Positions 12,246 to 24,141 of a DNA stretch of 64,000 nt are shown piece after piece (the stretch's first letter is position 1; the number at the start of each line of letters is the position of its first letter). The translations under genes and the position numbers were made by a program. The notes beneath the pieces are model-generated. The model worked only from the letters and a program-made list of their open reading frames with translations. It was not told the origin of the DNA and did not search any database. This DNA comes from Gremmenia infestans. Lineage: Eukaryota > Ascomycota > Leotiomycetes > Helotiales > Hamatocanthoscyphaceae. The stretch is taken from contig JAFEVB010000010.1 in NCBI GenBank assembly GCA_032629725.1, positions 434,001 through 498,000 on the forward strand, written 5' to 3'.

Positions 12246-12734
12246 CAAAACAGATTTTCCACGGTTGGATCTTGTCGCTCTTGTCGCCCCTTCCGCCCAT
12301 TTCATCTCTTCACTTCTCATAACCCCGCCACTGCACAATGGACCACCGCGAAGATCGGTATTCGAAAACTTGCGTTCGAGAGTAGCTGCCCTCTTGATCA
12401 CTGTAAACCTGGTCGACGAGCCAAGTTCCGCAATCAAGAAGAAGTGGTCAAGCATATTCAAAAGAACCATGGAAAATACGAAATTGGGATCGGATCTTGC
12501 ATGAAGCAGCAGCCGTCACGATTTATCGAGTCCCAGCTTCTCAACCACCTGGAGATGGATCACGGAATCCCGGCACAGAAAGCCAGAGCAGCTCGCAATG
12601 CTGCGAAGGTAAGACGTGACTGCACTATCACCACCAAACACTTCCCGGGTCCTCAGAGCTTGCTGACAACAATTATACGTCTCTAGTTCAGATATCTTCC
12701 TAAGCTTTTCTTGCAATTGTCGGCTATCGTTTGA
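12246..12734 (+). pseudogene. Orphan C2H2-like zinc-finger exons (fragment or incomplete gene)
   Basis: The frame that is open from 12246 encodes two finger-like modules. The first has C-x4-C ... H-x4-H around 12387-12470 (CPLDHC ... HIQKNH). The second has a single Cys and an H-x4-H around 12495-12560. A clean 78-nt intron follows (12609-12686, gtaaga...ctctag, branch gctgac). It joins in phase to 12687-12734, which ends in TGA. No ATG lies in this frame upstream before the stop at 12243; the only nearby ATG (12338) is in another frame and ends quickly. So either an upstream exon was missed or this is a remnant of a zinc-finger gene. Confidence 0.4.
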
Positions 12735-13120
12735 TCCGCGGGATGGAATACAAATGGACAGAACTTGATATCATCTGCTTGTCTTGTCGACAACATCGGC
12801 CACTTGGCTAGATGGTGAGAGCATGAAGATATGGGGAGGGGAGATCGAAGATTGTTTTCCAACTATTTAAAGTCGTTCATTCATCTCGGAATAACACAAG
12901 TCAGCAGCCAAATTTGGTACTAGACACTTGCCATTGTGTCCTTGTTATTTTTGCAGATATAAATCCATCCACATGCTGTGACAATGATTAGCGTAATATT
13001 GTGATCTAGTTCAAACTCCAAAAACAACGAATGGTGAAGTACTAGTCTAATAATACTAACCCATAGACAAGGGAAAAACCCATATTTTCAAACGATGTCG
13101 GATCGATGTTCGAGTCATCT

Positions 13121-16100
13121 TCACCACCATGGAGGTCCCCAGCCCCACGACCTTCCAACACCCAGTCCTAAGCCACCAACCGTACCCCCTCTGCCTTTGT
13201 CCACACTCTTCGCAACACTTGGAGCAATACTGCGTAAAGTATCAGCGCCCATACTCCTCTTATTCTTCAGTGCTATCTCCCGAATCCGATTCCTCTGGTT
13301 CCCAATGTCCCATTCTGAATCGTTATTTGGTACAGGTGCACTGTCAGCACTGTCAATAGATGAAGTGCCACCTGAAGAGCTCATTCGAGTCGGTTGATAC
13401 TCTTCTGTACTATAGAAATGATCCGCGCTCATGCTTTTCCGACCGTGGCGAGGACGGTTAGAGCGAGACGACCAGTGCATTTCATTCCATATCTTCCGAG
13501 CTGGATCAAGCTCGTCTGTCTCTTCTCTGCTTCTTGGAGGAAAAGGAAATTCAGGAAGTAGCTCAGCGACCTCTTTACTTTGTGGTAGATGGGGAATTCT
13601 GACACTTCTTGGAACGGCAGCGTTTACCAATGAAGTGGAGACCGTGTAATTTTTCGTTGGAGAGATGACACTTGCAAACGGCTTTACAGTATCTTCACTT
13701 AAGCCTCTAGCGCCACTTGATATCGAAGCGTTCGGGGTAGGTCTTTCCTCGTTGGCCAATGCCTTCATTGCCTCTTCAGCTCTTTGCGGCTGGAGGTGCG
13801 AGTGAATAAGATTTACGAGAGGATTTCCCTCCAGAGGTGATTTAAACGTCTGCGATATTCGCGGGGACCACGCTGATTGGGAATTATGTCTCCTGTAGGA
13901 GACCGAGGTTAGCGTAAGATGTCTAATGTGATGCGAAGTGCTGGGATAATGTAATAGCAAGACTCTCTGGTTATTTGAGACATTCTGGGAATATTATCCA
14001 CTGACCTAATGACTGCATTCGCATCAGTTTGTAGCTGGGTAGTATGTGAGCTCATTCCGTCAGAGCTCAAAAAAGGATTGTCGTAATCTAGAAAGCCAGA
14101 ATGCTTGTATGTGAGTCGCACCTGTAGGTAAGGAGTGGGTGTATCTGCAAGGTCAAGCTCTAGGTCCGCAATGAGCTCGTCGGAAGATGATTCCCTGCTA
14201 TGTGAAGAAGTCATCGATCTACAGAGGCTGATCCTCACGAGGATGAGTCGAGTTTCGCCAGCGTATAGTGGATTTGCATCGTGCAAGTCTCCAAGAAGCT
14301 CAGTGACGAAACAATTGCGCGCTGGTAGGAGATCAATTCGTAGTGAATGGAGATAGCCGTATCGACAAAGACCTACAAACGGTTTAGTTGAGTGTGGGAC
14401 ATTGAAGATTTACAGAATGGATATTTCCGTTAAACATTTACGAGTTGGGGAAGTACCTGATAATTGGGCATTCATAGGCCTGGAAGGATCACTAGGGACA
14501 ATAAGGGTTTGATTTCCCCCCACGCTTCGCAGAATTCCAGAGAGCTCAACTGCCACCCACAAAACACAATTGCCGGAGTCGACGCTGGAAACCTCGGGAG
14601 TGACAGTAATCTGCGGGCAAAGAAGTGTGGCACCTTCAGAGTTGAAAAGCGGAACGGTATCGGATGCAAAACCGGCGTTTGGCGTATGGTCGTAGGATGA
14701 TGAGATTCTAGAATTGAGACTCACATCTGTAATGTCAATGCTGCCCGGCTCGAAAGAAGTATTGGCGCTGGAACATTCGCTTCCAGAGGAACTGGGGCCC
14801 CAAGGGGTTCCGACTCTGTTTTTGCTACGCGAAAGGCGACGGACCAAGGTATTCTTCGAGGGGGTATCAATTCTCCGAATGGGTTTGGCCTTGTCTGGGC
14901 TGCTGCGACCACCAATTGCCCGCAGGAGGAAATTCTTGGATTTAGAAAATCGCCTCTCCGGAATCTTTGGTGATCCGTCCGGATTTCTCGAAGTTTCTGG
15001 CAAGTGTTGCATGAGTTCGATATCGGAGGAAGCCATAGAGTCACGAGTGCCTCTAACAGAGTATCTGCCGTCGCTGACATCTCCATGGAGTTCTGTCTGA
15101 AGGGTATATTAGCAATCGCGTGAACCATATTGCGGAGACATGGAGGGCTCAAGTGAGAAGCTTACTGTCAGGAATGCGCCGACGCTCATAGTCCTCGGGA
15201 CCTGTCGACGTGCTTTTGGCGTAACATCCAGATCATCTTCATCGACATATAGCACTGGAAGACAGTTAGCACCCCCACGTTCATAAAATGTCCCGCAACT
15301 GAACGATTATCGAAAGCGCCGAAGCATAAAATGTACGGGGTACTTCACCATTTTCCTTTCTAACAACGTCCGCTATAATGCTTCCGGCATTGGTCCCAGA
15401 GGGACCTGGTGGGCCATCAAAGTTTCCACCCATAACACTGCTTTTTCCCTTCCGGAGCTTGCGTACCGTCAATGATCTGTTAATGACCGGTGGAGGGCTT
15501 CCCCTGCTCTTTCCGGATGAACCAGAAAGACGACGTCCTCTGCAGAGAGTTTCGCCGGACGCCGCACTGCCTAAAAGAATAATCAGTATTAGTGTGGTAT
15601 ACTCAGTGGTTGCGGAAGGGCAATATTTGCGAAGATCCCGAGAGCAGTTTGGGCTTTCTCGCCGAAGAGAAACAAACACGGAACCAAAAGGTGGAGTGAA
15701 TTCACTTACCCGAGATGGTTTTGCTACGTTTGATAATTCGAAGGGGCTGCGGTTGGACGATCTCGGATTGGTGAAGCTCCATGTGAGGCGAGCGGAGCGA
15801 GTGGGATGCCATATTCGTCTTGGGGTATGGATGGGCGAGGTCCTCTTGTCTCCTTCACTGGGCGATTTGTAGCTCGGATATTGCCCGATAAAACTGCTAT
15901 ATTTTTTGGAAACACTGTGAACGCTTTCAAGGTCGCACCAAGAATCCGCGAAGGTCTGCGAGGATGCTAAACTCGACTTGTGCCTACTACGCTGGGAGTC
16001 TCTGGGATATGACCAGGAAGGTCTTTTATCCCAAATTCGACGGCAGTAGTTGGCAATGAAATGGAACCCGCTATTGGTTTTGAGAGCGATATATGCTGCT

Positions 16101-16165
16101 GAAAGTGCAATAACAATCGGGATGATGACGAGGACACCGAGTGCGGGATTACTACTATTACTCAT
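13121..16165 (-). CDS. Large membrane-anchored protein of unknown function
   Basis: Five exons on the minus strand (16165-15349, 15254-15166, 15096-14457, 14372-14006, 13892-13121) join with consistent phase to give 894 aa. Every intron has a GT donor and AG acceptor; sizes are 94, 69, 84 and 113 nt. Residues about 8-28 form one strong transmembrane helix (ALGVLVIIPIVIALSAAYIAL). The rest is basic and Ser-rich, with a compact-looking central part (CVLWVAVELSG, GYLHSLRIDLLPA, ELLGDLHDANPLYAGETRLIL) that resembles a beta-rich domain shared by fungal proteins, and a conserved-looking SHLQPQRAEEAMKAL helix. I do not recognise the family. A strong intron-like segment at 15571-15709 would break the frame if removed (see findings). 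Confidence 0.7.
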
Positions 16166-16542
16166 AGCCAAAAATGGAGAAATGTTGACATGCTAGAATG
16201 CAAGTAATGCGCATTGATGTTTGTTGCGGAAGATGGGAGGACGGCAGTGGTAGCGATGCTATCTCTGGCTTTGAGGGAGCGAAGACGGAAAGAGCGATCG
16301 AGACGGAAATACAGGCCATACCTAGGTACAGTACAACCACCCTGTGACAGCCTAACATACTTCTGAGTCTAGAAATGTTACAGGCATTAGAAAACAGCCT
16401 TGGAGAATGCTGGCTTTTTCGTATTGCCTTCCAGTTCATATGGGCGTGATACCCAGCTCCTTATGGCAGGATCTTGTCCATATCGCCATGATTCAACTGA
16501 TGTTGTCTTGAAAAGCAGGTCAAAGTCTACTTTCTTGAACGA

Positions 16543-17702
16543 CTAGACAATGCCTCTCCGTTGTGGTTCCACAGTCTCCAGACTCCTCCGGATATTCTCC
16601 TTAATCGACTCAATCTGCTCCTTGTCCATGTTCAAGAACTGCACCAAGTCGTCCCCCGCCGAAGCTCCAAAGAGTGACGCATCTGCTACACTTGCCTCTA
16701 CTCCTTTCTTTACTCGTATTTCCCACACGCCATCCCAATTCCATTCTCCAGGTCTCCTAGCAGCCATAGGCGCAGACGTGCCTCCCGCTAACCTCTTATA
16801 TCCGCCCGGCGCACCAGAACTGCTTAGACTCCCCTCGTCATCACTCAGCCCTTCATGCCAATTCGACTTTTCTTTGCCGTCGACAACAGGCATGATCTTC
16901 CCCAGCTTGACTTGATGTGTCCGCCACGCATGCCACGCGCCAGGGTTGCCAGCAGCCTCCAGTGGGACACTATCCAGCACAGCCTCGTCATCAAACGCGC
17001 TCCTTATATAACGTAGCACATCATATGCAGAAACGCCGCTCGTTCTCGCATCCTTATTGCTGGCCCCGGGAGTTGAATTGGTACTGTCTCCCGAGCCCGG
17101 GCTCTCCACCCCGCCCGCTCCTCGCATCGGAGTCTGCGTACTCCCTCCTCGTGTCCGCTCTGCAGATCTTCTGCTGGCGCGTCCGAACCAGGCCGGGAAG
17201 CCGTGTCGCAGCGAGAACCCGCCGGGTGGTAGACGTTCCTCGTCTGTTGCGGATACAGTGCCAGAGTCTTGAATGTCTGTCGTATACATGTATGTTGTTA
17301 GGGGTGTAATTAAAGGGTGAAATATGTCCGTTGAGAAGGTGACAAGTGGTGGTAGGGATGGATATGAGGGCGGGAATGATATCTGGAATCGGAGTATTGA
17401 AGGTGCGTATGGTCCTAAGATATTCGATTAGCATTATAAAGTGCAAATATTGGGTTTATTAAAACGACAAAGGTGATTCTTTTCAAACTACCTTTCCTGA
17501 CAAAGATTACCCCAGACCAAAGAGTAGGATCCCCGGGGGTGAGGCTCATGAACACGCCATGGGGACATGCATATTTGAGACTGGAGCTGTCATAGGTATT
17601 AGTGCTGTTTTTGGAAAGAATGGAAGGGAATTTGGCGTACAATTCTACTAGTAATTGTTGTTTCCGCACAGCAGAGAGTATGGACAATCGTTGCAGCACC
17701 AT
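16543..17702 (-). CDS. Ubiquitin-conjugating-fold (UEV-like) protein, possible FTS/AKTIP homologue
   Basis: Exons 17702-17492 and 17414-16543 (77-nt intron, gtagtt...tcttag) give 360 aa. Residues about 10-115 form a UBC/E2 fold: an N-terminal helix (LLVELYAKF), then TPGDPTLWSGVIFVRKG, then after the splice a PYAPSILRFQISFPPSYPS strand-loop and FHPLITPLTTY. The usual active-site Cys after the HPN motif is absent, so this is an E2 variant rather than a conjugating enzyme. The rest is low-complexity with a conserved WNWDGVWEIRVKKG block and a C-terminal helix. In animals and Aspergillus, FTS is an inactive E2 in the FTS-Hook-FHIP dynein adaptor. Assignment to FTS is inference from the missing Cys and the architecture. 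Confidence 0.8.
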
Positions 17703-18044
17703 CTTGTACGAATGTTAGGAGGTTTTGCGTAGGGGAGTTGTATATTAATATATTTGGAGGTTGATAGAGCTCGGAAGCGATCTGGTGGATCATTTCTGCC
17801 GTGTCTCGGCAAGCTGAAGCTTGTGCTTCATGCCAACATCATGTCGATAACGGAATACACACATATTCGTCAACCTTCGTTTTTGACTTCAATCTTGTTT
17901 ATCATAGTTCTATGTCCAAGGAGTCTAAGTCATAGCTATCTCTATTCGCTTATCATTCATTATCCATAACTTCATTCTGTCCTGGACGCGTCCCCAATGC
18001 TAGTGCCTACCATGCATTCCACCCCACCACGCCTAATTGTCTTC

Positions 18045-18800
18045 TCAGTTGCCCAGTCTCCCCTCTATCTTGCTCTTCTCTCTCTCTTTGATGTCCCTCA
18101 ACTCCTCCTTAGTAGTGTCATATGCGGCAGAAACCTGGTTGAAAGGGTTATCCTCGCTCTTCTCGAACTCCTTCCGGATCTTGTCTTTCTTCTGGTTCTG
18201 TCTCAGACCCTGTCCACTTCCATCCTCGTCCATCTCCTTCAATCTTCTCTCCTCGAATGCGGCATATGCAGCTTTGAATCGTCTTTCAGGGTGCTTATCG
18301 ATCTTCGCAGATGCCGAGTCCGTCGTCAGAGACAGCGCGTCAAGCGCGTTATCAATACCGGTGGCATTGAGAGCTGACGCCTTCTTGGAAGAAGAACTAG
18401 CATCGTCGTCGAGTTGCGACAAATCAAGGCCCTTTGTCTTCTTCACAGCTTGTTTCGAGTTCTTGGGGGCGGGTCGCGCGTCCTTCTCTTCCTCTGCTAG
18501 GATTGCATCCTTCTCGGCTTTCTTCCGTGCTTGTTCTGCCTTCTTCGCGGCTTCTGCTTCCCTGTTCGCAGATTTTATTAGTATTTGTCGGATATGGAGG
18601 AACTAGGCGGGTAGTCCCAGCAGACGCTGCTAAAGCACTCACTTCTTTGCATTGCTCTTTGCTCCTTTACCCCAATCTTCATCTTCTACGACTGCCTTCT
18701 TTTGGTTCTCAACGGCCGCTTTCTGTGCGGCTACATCGGCTTTCTTTGCGTTGCCTGCAACCTTCCTGGAGTTCTCTCCTGCTGCCTTCTTTCCGGCCAT
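18045..18800 (-). CDS. CCDC124/Lso2-family ribosome-associated coiled-coil protein
   Basis: Exons 18800-18643 and 18561-18045 are separated by an 81-nt intron (gtgagt...gaacag) and join in phase to give 224 aa. The N-terminal half is a Lys/Ala/Glu-rich helix (AGKKAAGENSRKVAGNAKKA; EAEAAKKAEQARKKAEKDA). The C-terminal half carries the family signature: RRFKAAYAAFEERRLKEMDED, then GLRQNQKKDKIRKEFEKSEDNPFNQ. Family members (human CCDC124, yeast Lso2) bind the inter-subunit space of idle ribosomes and help them recover after starvation. Length and both conserved blocks fit a complete protein. Confidence 0.92.
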
Positions 18801-21800
18801 GCTTGGTTAATGGTTTGGATCGCGATTCAGATGTTATATTGGTCAGAGTGAATGTAGAGGAATGTTCGAGTCAATGATATTTTTGTCTTGTATAGAGGAC
18901 CAAGTGAAAGAAACGAAGTCAGATGTCTTTACTGATGACCCCGCCCCCGCTACGAATCGCTCTTTCCTCGCCGGAGCGGCTTTATTTGCGTCCGAACATA
19001 TGCCTCAGGTGTCAACATATTCAAGGTCATGTGACCTTATATGAAAGGAGCAGCCAGCAAAAGTTGATCTTGCTAAATCAAGTGATCGAAAGAATAAGCT
19101 CAGCCAGAAAGTCTAGGCTATCTAAACCCTGTATAGTACACGATAGCAAGCTTCCTAGTGGTTATACGTTGTAGTCCTGCCCTTGAGGGTGTATATTTCT
19201 GTCTGCTTCGTAATCCACATTACCTCTGACCGACTTTCACATTTCCCATGGCAATTGGAGGGAGCAACAACCGTGAATACCCGACTTGGAGACCGCATTG
19301 GACTAAAGGGGCATGCCTGGAGACTCAACACAGTCATGATCAGGCTTGGATTGGTATGCTCCCCTTCCGTGCAAGTATATGTCGTATTACAGCTGAGGTC
19401 ATATGATGTTGCCCATCTGCCTGCCGCCTAGCTGATGTTGATGCTGATGCCCTGCCCCTGTTAGATCCCCAACGAAAAAGTCAATGCCTCATCATTCTCG
19501 TCTTCAGAGGATCCACGTATGTGAGGAGTGACACGTCTCGTCGTACTCAGATCTCGTAATGCACTTACCCATAGTATCTGCCGTTTTTGTGTTGTCATCT
19601 AACCTTTTTTCGGTGGCACAGCATCGATTCCCTGTGCTACTGGAGGTCAACCCGGCACAAGAGTTTGGTGAGTCACACAGTTCTTATATTCTGGTAGCAC
19701 AAGAAATCACTTCTCAAAACATTGATATCTATAGAAACCTCTGATAGGGTGCCTACCCACGGAGATAGTCCCGTTTAGCGATCAACGAAATGGGAAATTT
19801 CCGAGAAGCTGCTAAAGGGAGACGAGATGTCGGGTTACACCGATCTCTACTCCGTACGAGACTGGCAGCTTCCGGCGCACTGGGCAATTGCTTACCCGGG
19901 GTTTCTCTGCCTGAGCTAATGCAACAAAAGTCGATCCCAGTGGGAGCGCATGCACGCTACTCGGTAGAGCGCTGAAGAGCGTTTGCAGATTGACGGACGC
20001 CTCATCCGCAGTAGAGTAACTCTTTTCGACAAGAAGCATTCAAAATGCGGCTACTAATACGGAGACAATGTGTCAGTGACTCGAATGCTGCCCGATGTCA
20101 CACAGTGTTGGGGGTCCAGTAGTTGGGGGCTCCAGTGGCGGATCCTATCGGGTGGACTCCAGCCAATCTGAGATGGATTCGTGGCTGTGGAACCCTCCCA
20201 AGGCTGCATATGCACCTCTAGAAGCTGCATGAGAGCCGCCCGGTTGCTGGATGAATGAGATGAGGTTTTTCTTATGCAACACCGAGTATAACCAGGAATA
20301 GCATTCTGCAAGCTGCAGTTTGTAGAATGGGTAGATTGGGCGCATGAACACTTCCATGATGCACCATTATTACGCCCAGACTATACAATACATGCAAAAG
20401 ACGGTATGCAGCTCGGCTTACTAATAAGAGAGGATATGTTGCGTACTGCTTCAGTTTGTTATGAAGTATTTTAACCCTGAAGTCAGATATTATAGGCGAT
20501 ACCGGCCCTTCAAGAAGCAATCTGAAGCGGCAAGGCCTGCTGCGCTGAATCAATAATGCAAGGGTTGCGACAGATTGAAAAGAGACATGTAGTTTCCACC
20601 GACGAAGTCTATCTGCGCTTATGGACGTGGGGGTGCTCTGGGAGAAGCTTCTTTTCCATGGATTGTGGAAGCTTTCCCGGTTCCCCGACCCGACAAATAC
20701 TTGTGGCGTGTTTTCACCCAGGTCTTTTTTCCTCGCCATCTGCCGATGATCTTATGACGGAAGAACCGCGGGCGCGGGAATAGTATCTTCATCAATCGGA
20801 ACCTGAATTGACATCTTTTGCTGCCCCGCGGCCCCCGCCCCGCCACGCCTGACGTTGGGGCTCGCTTGCGGCAATTTGGCAAGTGGACTCGGTCCACCCA
20901 GCAGAGCGGTTAGAGAGATAGTAGTGCCAGTTACTAATCATTAGACTAGAGTTTTTCCAGGTTCTGGAGTGCAGGAGAGTGCATGAGAAAGGGGCCAAGG
21001 GCGGCAACGCTTCCTCGCATTGACGGATTTACTCCCTAGAGTGAAGAGCTATTGTAAGATTGATTCCTCCTCCATCATAATTGCGAATGGCGGTGAGGTG
21101 AGACAGACGATGACCTATGTCATGATCTCGCAAGATATCTTCCTCCAAGACTGAAGGATGATCTAGTCAGGACATGCGATGGAGGCTCATCAAACACGAG
21201 CGAGTAAATGCTTGCAAGACAGAAGTTGTGGACCAAGTAAGAACGCTACCAAACGAAGCTCCAGAAAAAAACAGCATGCCGTATCATTTCCTAGCTCCGA
21301 TAACCAGCCGAAGCCCTAAAATGAGTTCCTAGGTTCCCCGGTACGGTACTTGGCTACCAGTTCCGCGAGACCATACGGAACCGCAGGAATTCCGGAAGAT
21401 GCTAATCAATCACCGAAAGCTCCCCTTCACGCCAGCCACACCAAAGTCTGTTTGCTTGGCTCGCAACCAATTATTACCCAATGATAATAGTTAGAAGCGG
21501 GGAAATGAATGAACCATGAAACACTTCAACTCCACATCTGAAATCCTCCCTAGCGTATATTCTAGGGTTTTCGTCTAGAAGGTTTGGAACTCTTCTCTAA
21601 CCCCTGGCTGGCGACCCGATTCCGCGGTAGACTATTCATTTACTCGTAAATGTACTTCTAAACTGGACTGGTCTCGTCCATGGGGCTTCCAGGTCCAGTG
21701 TACAGAAAAATTTGGGTTGCTTACCGTATAATTACGGTATGGTATCACCACCGCACAATCTCATATGGCCTTCTAATATAATATTTCCCTTTTGTAGCTG

Positions 21801-24141
21801 TAATAAGTTACGTACCACATGTTGTGCGAGTCTCAATAAGTAGAGTCACATCGATCCTGGTCAATGGTCTCCTGATGATGACCTCAACCAGCAGCTTCCA
21901 AAGTACAGCTGATATTACAACCGCAAAACCAATTCCACATTCAACCTGCTGTTAATGCCGCAGACCTATCGACACAGGCAGTGTCCGGAAACCTCTCGCT
22001 ACCGTACAGAGGTACGTGTCGCTAACCTACAAAACAATTACCGGCCTTGCCGGATATATGCAATCTTCTACTCCATGGTAAAATTTCGTAAAAACGGAAG
22101 AGTTGTGATATTACTTCGCATCATTGAGTCGAGCTGCATTTACCAACTTGAGGTTTAAAAAGGTCTTCCCCTGACTACCATGGTCACTTGACTCGTCAAC
22201 TTGCTCGCTTCAGCGCCTCCTTGAGTTAGAGCGATAGCCCCTGGCACGCTTCGTTTCCGTAACTCTGGTCCCGGTAACCCCCAGCAGGGCTATCCTAGTA
22301 AATATTTGACGCTTTCCAACTCCGCTCTGTTGATCTTCAATTGGCGGGTCCCCATCTCGGACATTTAGGGCATCATGTCAAGGCTTCGCACCGCACCAGC
22401 CTCATATCCCACAGGTGACAGGAGAATTAGCAATTTATTTCCATTCTGGGGATTTTCATAGTCGGTGAGTATCGCAGCCAGTGGACAGGGCAGTGTACAT
22501 GAAGGTACTTAAAAAGAAACATTTCTAAGTGTTTTGGGCATTTACCAGTGGGCATCAGTAATACTCGTACCAACCAAGCAAGGGAGGCACAGCATCTCGC
22601 GCCGCAGCTGTTGAGCTGGCAAGGCTGGCTAGCTCCCAATACCAATGAGGGTGGACCTGCCGTCATCAGGGGTTCAGGGGCACGATGTTCATTTCCCCGC
22701 CCCGCTCATCGACTGGAAATATGGAAGGCGCTACCGTAGTAATCCCATTTCCGCTACAGTATGCCATTTCTCATCCACCTTATCCGAATCCTAAAAACCG
22801 GCGAGCGATCGCAACGTGGGCGCCAGGGATTGCTTCATGTACTGGTATCAGACCCATTACGATGAATCTTTGTTTCATCTCGTGATGGTGTAGGGCTACT
22901 CCATTTCTTTTTCAAATCTGACAGTGGAGACATTGTTTGCTCCATAATTATATATTCCGGAACACTCAAAGAGCGTAAATTCTACCAATACAGGGCTCTC
23001 CAAGAGCCCAACCGAGTAGTCTCACGTCAAGATTGGCGTGGCCGTTGCACTTCGTACTCCGTATTTCTAGCGGTTTTAGGGATAGACACCAGGGTTCAAG
23101 CTGAATCTGTCTATCCACGCTAAAATGTCTCTACTATCAGACTTGCTTTTACCTCCGTAGAGGAAAAAAGCAAATATGGTGAGGGTTGTCCAGTTACGCA
23201 GGGCTATTCGGACTTTGAAGTACGGAATACAATATCAGAATGAGTACGCAGCCATTCAATTTGCACCTAGATTTACGGAGAACATCTTACAGAGGGAGGA
23301 ACGGTGGCATTGCAGCTAGTAGCGTTCATTTCCCCTCCTGCAATTGAAGGCCCTCCACACCGCCGCTCAAAAAGATCCGTGCCTGAGATTTTCTCCTCCC
23401 AACCCGATGCCACGCTACAAGACCCAAAGTTTAGTAGTACAGGGAAGGCTCCATGACACCATGTGCGTTTACTGCAAACAATTTCCCCTAGCCCTTTCCA
23501 GCTCGAATTCTAACGGGCCACGGAGTCAAAGTGCCGGGACCATGTGGAGTACCGTCACCGTCTGATACCAAGTTCAGGGCTTTTAGGGGTTTTAACTGGC
23601 GCTATTTTGGAGGAAGCAAAGCAACACAACCTGGTTGAGCCACGAACGTGGCCCCCCTGATACTACTGCCTGCAATATGGTGACTCTCTCCGTACGCCTC
23701 GTCACCGCTCCTCACATGTTGTAATTATAATTCTAGCGGCCACTACTGTCCACTACAGCCCAAAGAGTTCAAGCTAAGTATCTACTCCATGGGTTTCCTC
23801 TCCCGGCGGTCAAGTACATGACTGGCTTCATTTGCTCTGCACATCCTCCACTTTCCGATCTTCTGATCCTTTTCTTTTCTTATATTACAGCAGATCATAT
23901 AAACTGTTGTGTACTTGCTTTTCCAACTGCACCTACCCAGACTCTGCCCACTTTGTGTTCCTCTTAAAGACACTGCAGCAGACACAAGATATAACCTCTA
24001 CATGATCCCCTGCTCTGAATTCAGCTTCTCTCACCTCTGAAAGCCAAGAACGCCTTTCAAGATTACAACAAATACCACAACTTACTGCAAATTCGCACAC
24101 ATACGTTACAATTCCGCAAGACCAGACCTACCACATCCGTC
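18801..24141. other. 5.3 kb gene-poor region
   Basis: No open frame here exceeds about 155 codons, and none shows a recognisable domain, consistent codon bias or convincing splice structure. I saw no terminal repeats, no transposase or reverse transcriptase motifs, and no tRNA-like cloverleaf. Two copies of the nonamer TACGGAGTA (as its complement, at 19848 and 23055) lie inside. It could hold regulatory DNA, non-coding RNA, or an old mutated transposon beyond recognition. The final part is the promoter of the MFS gene. Confidence 0.5.
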
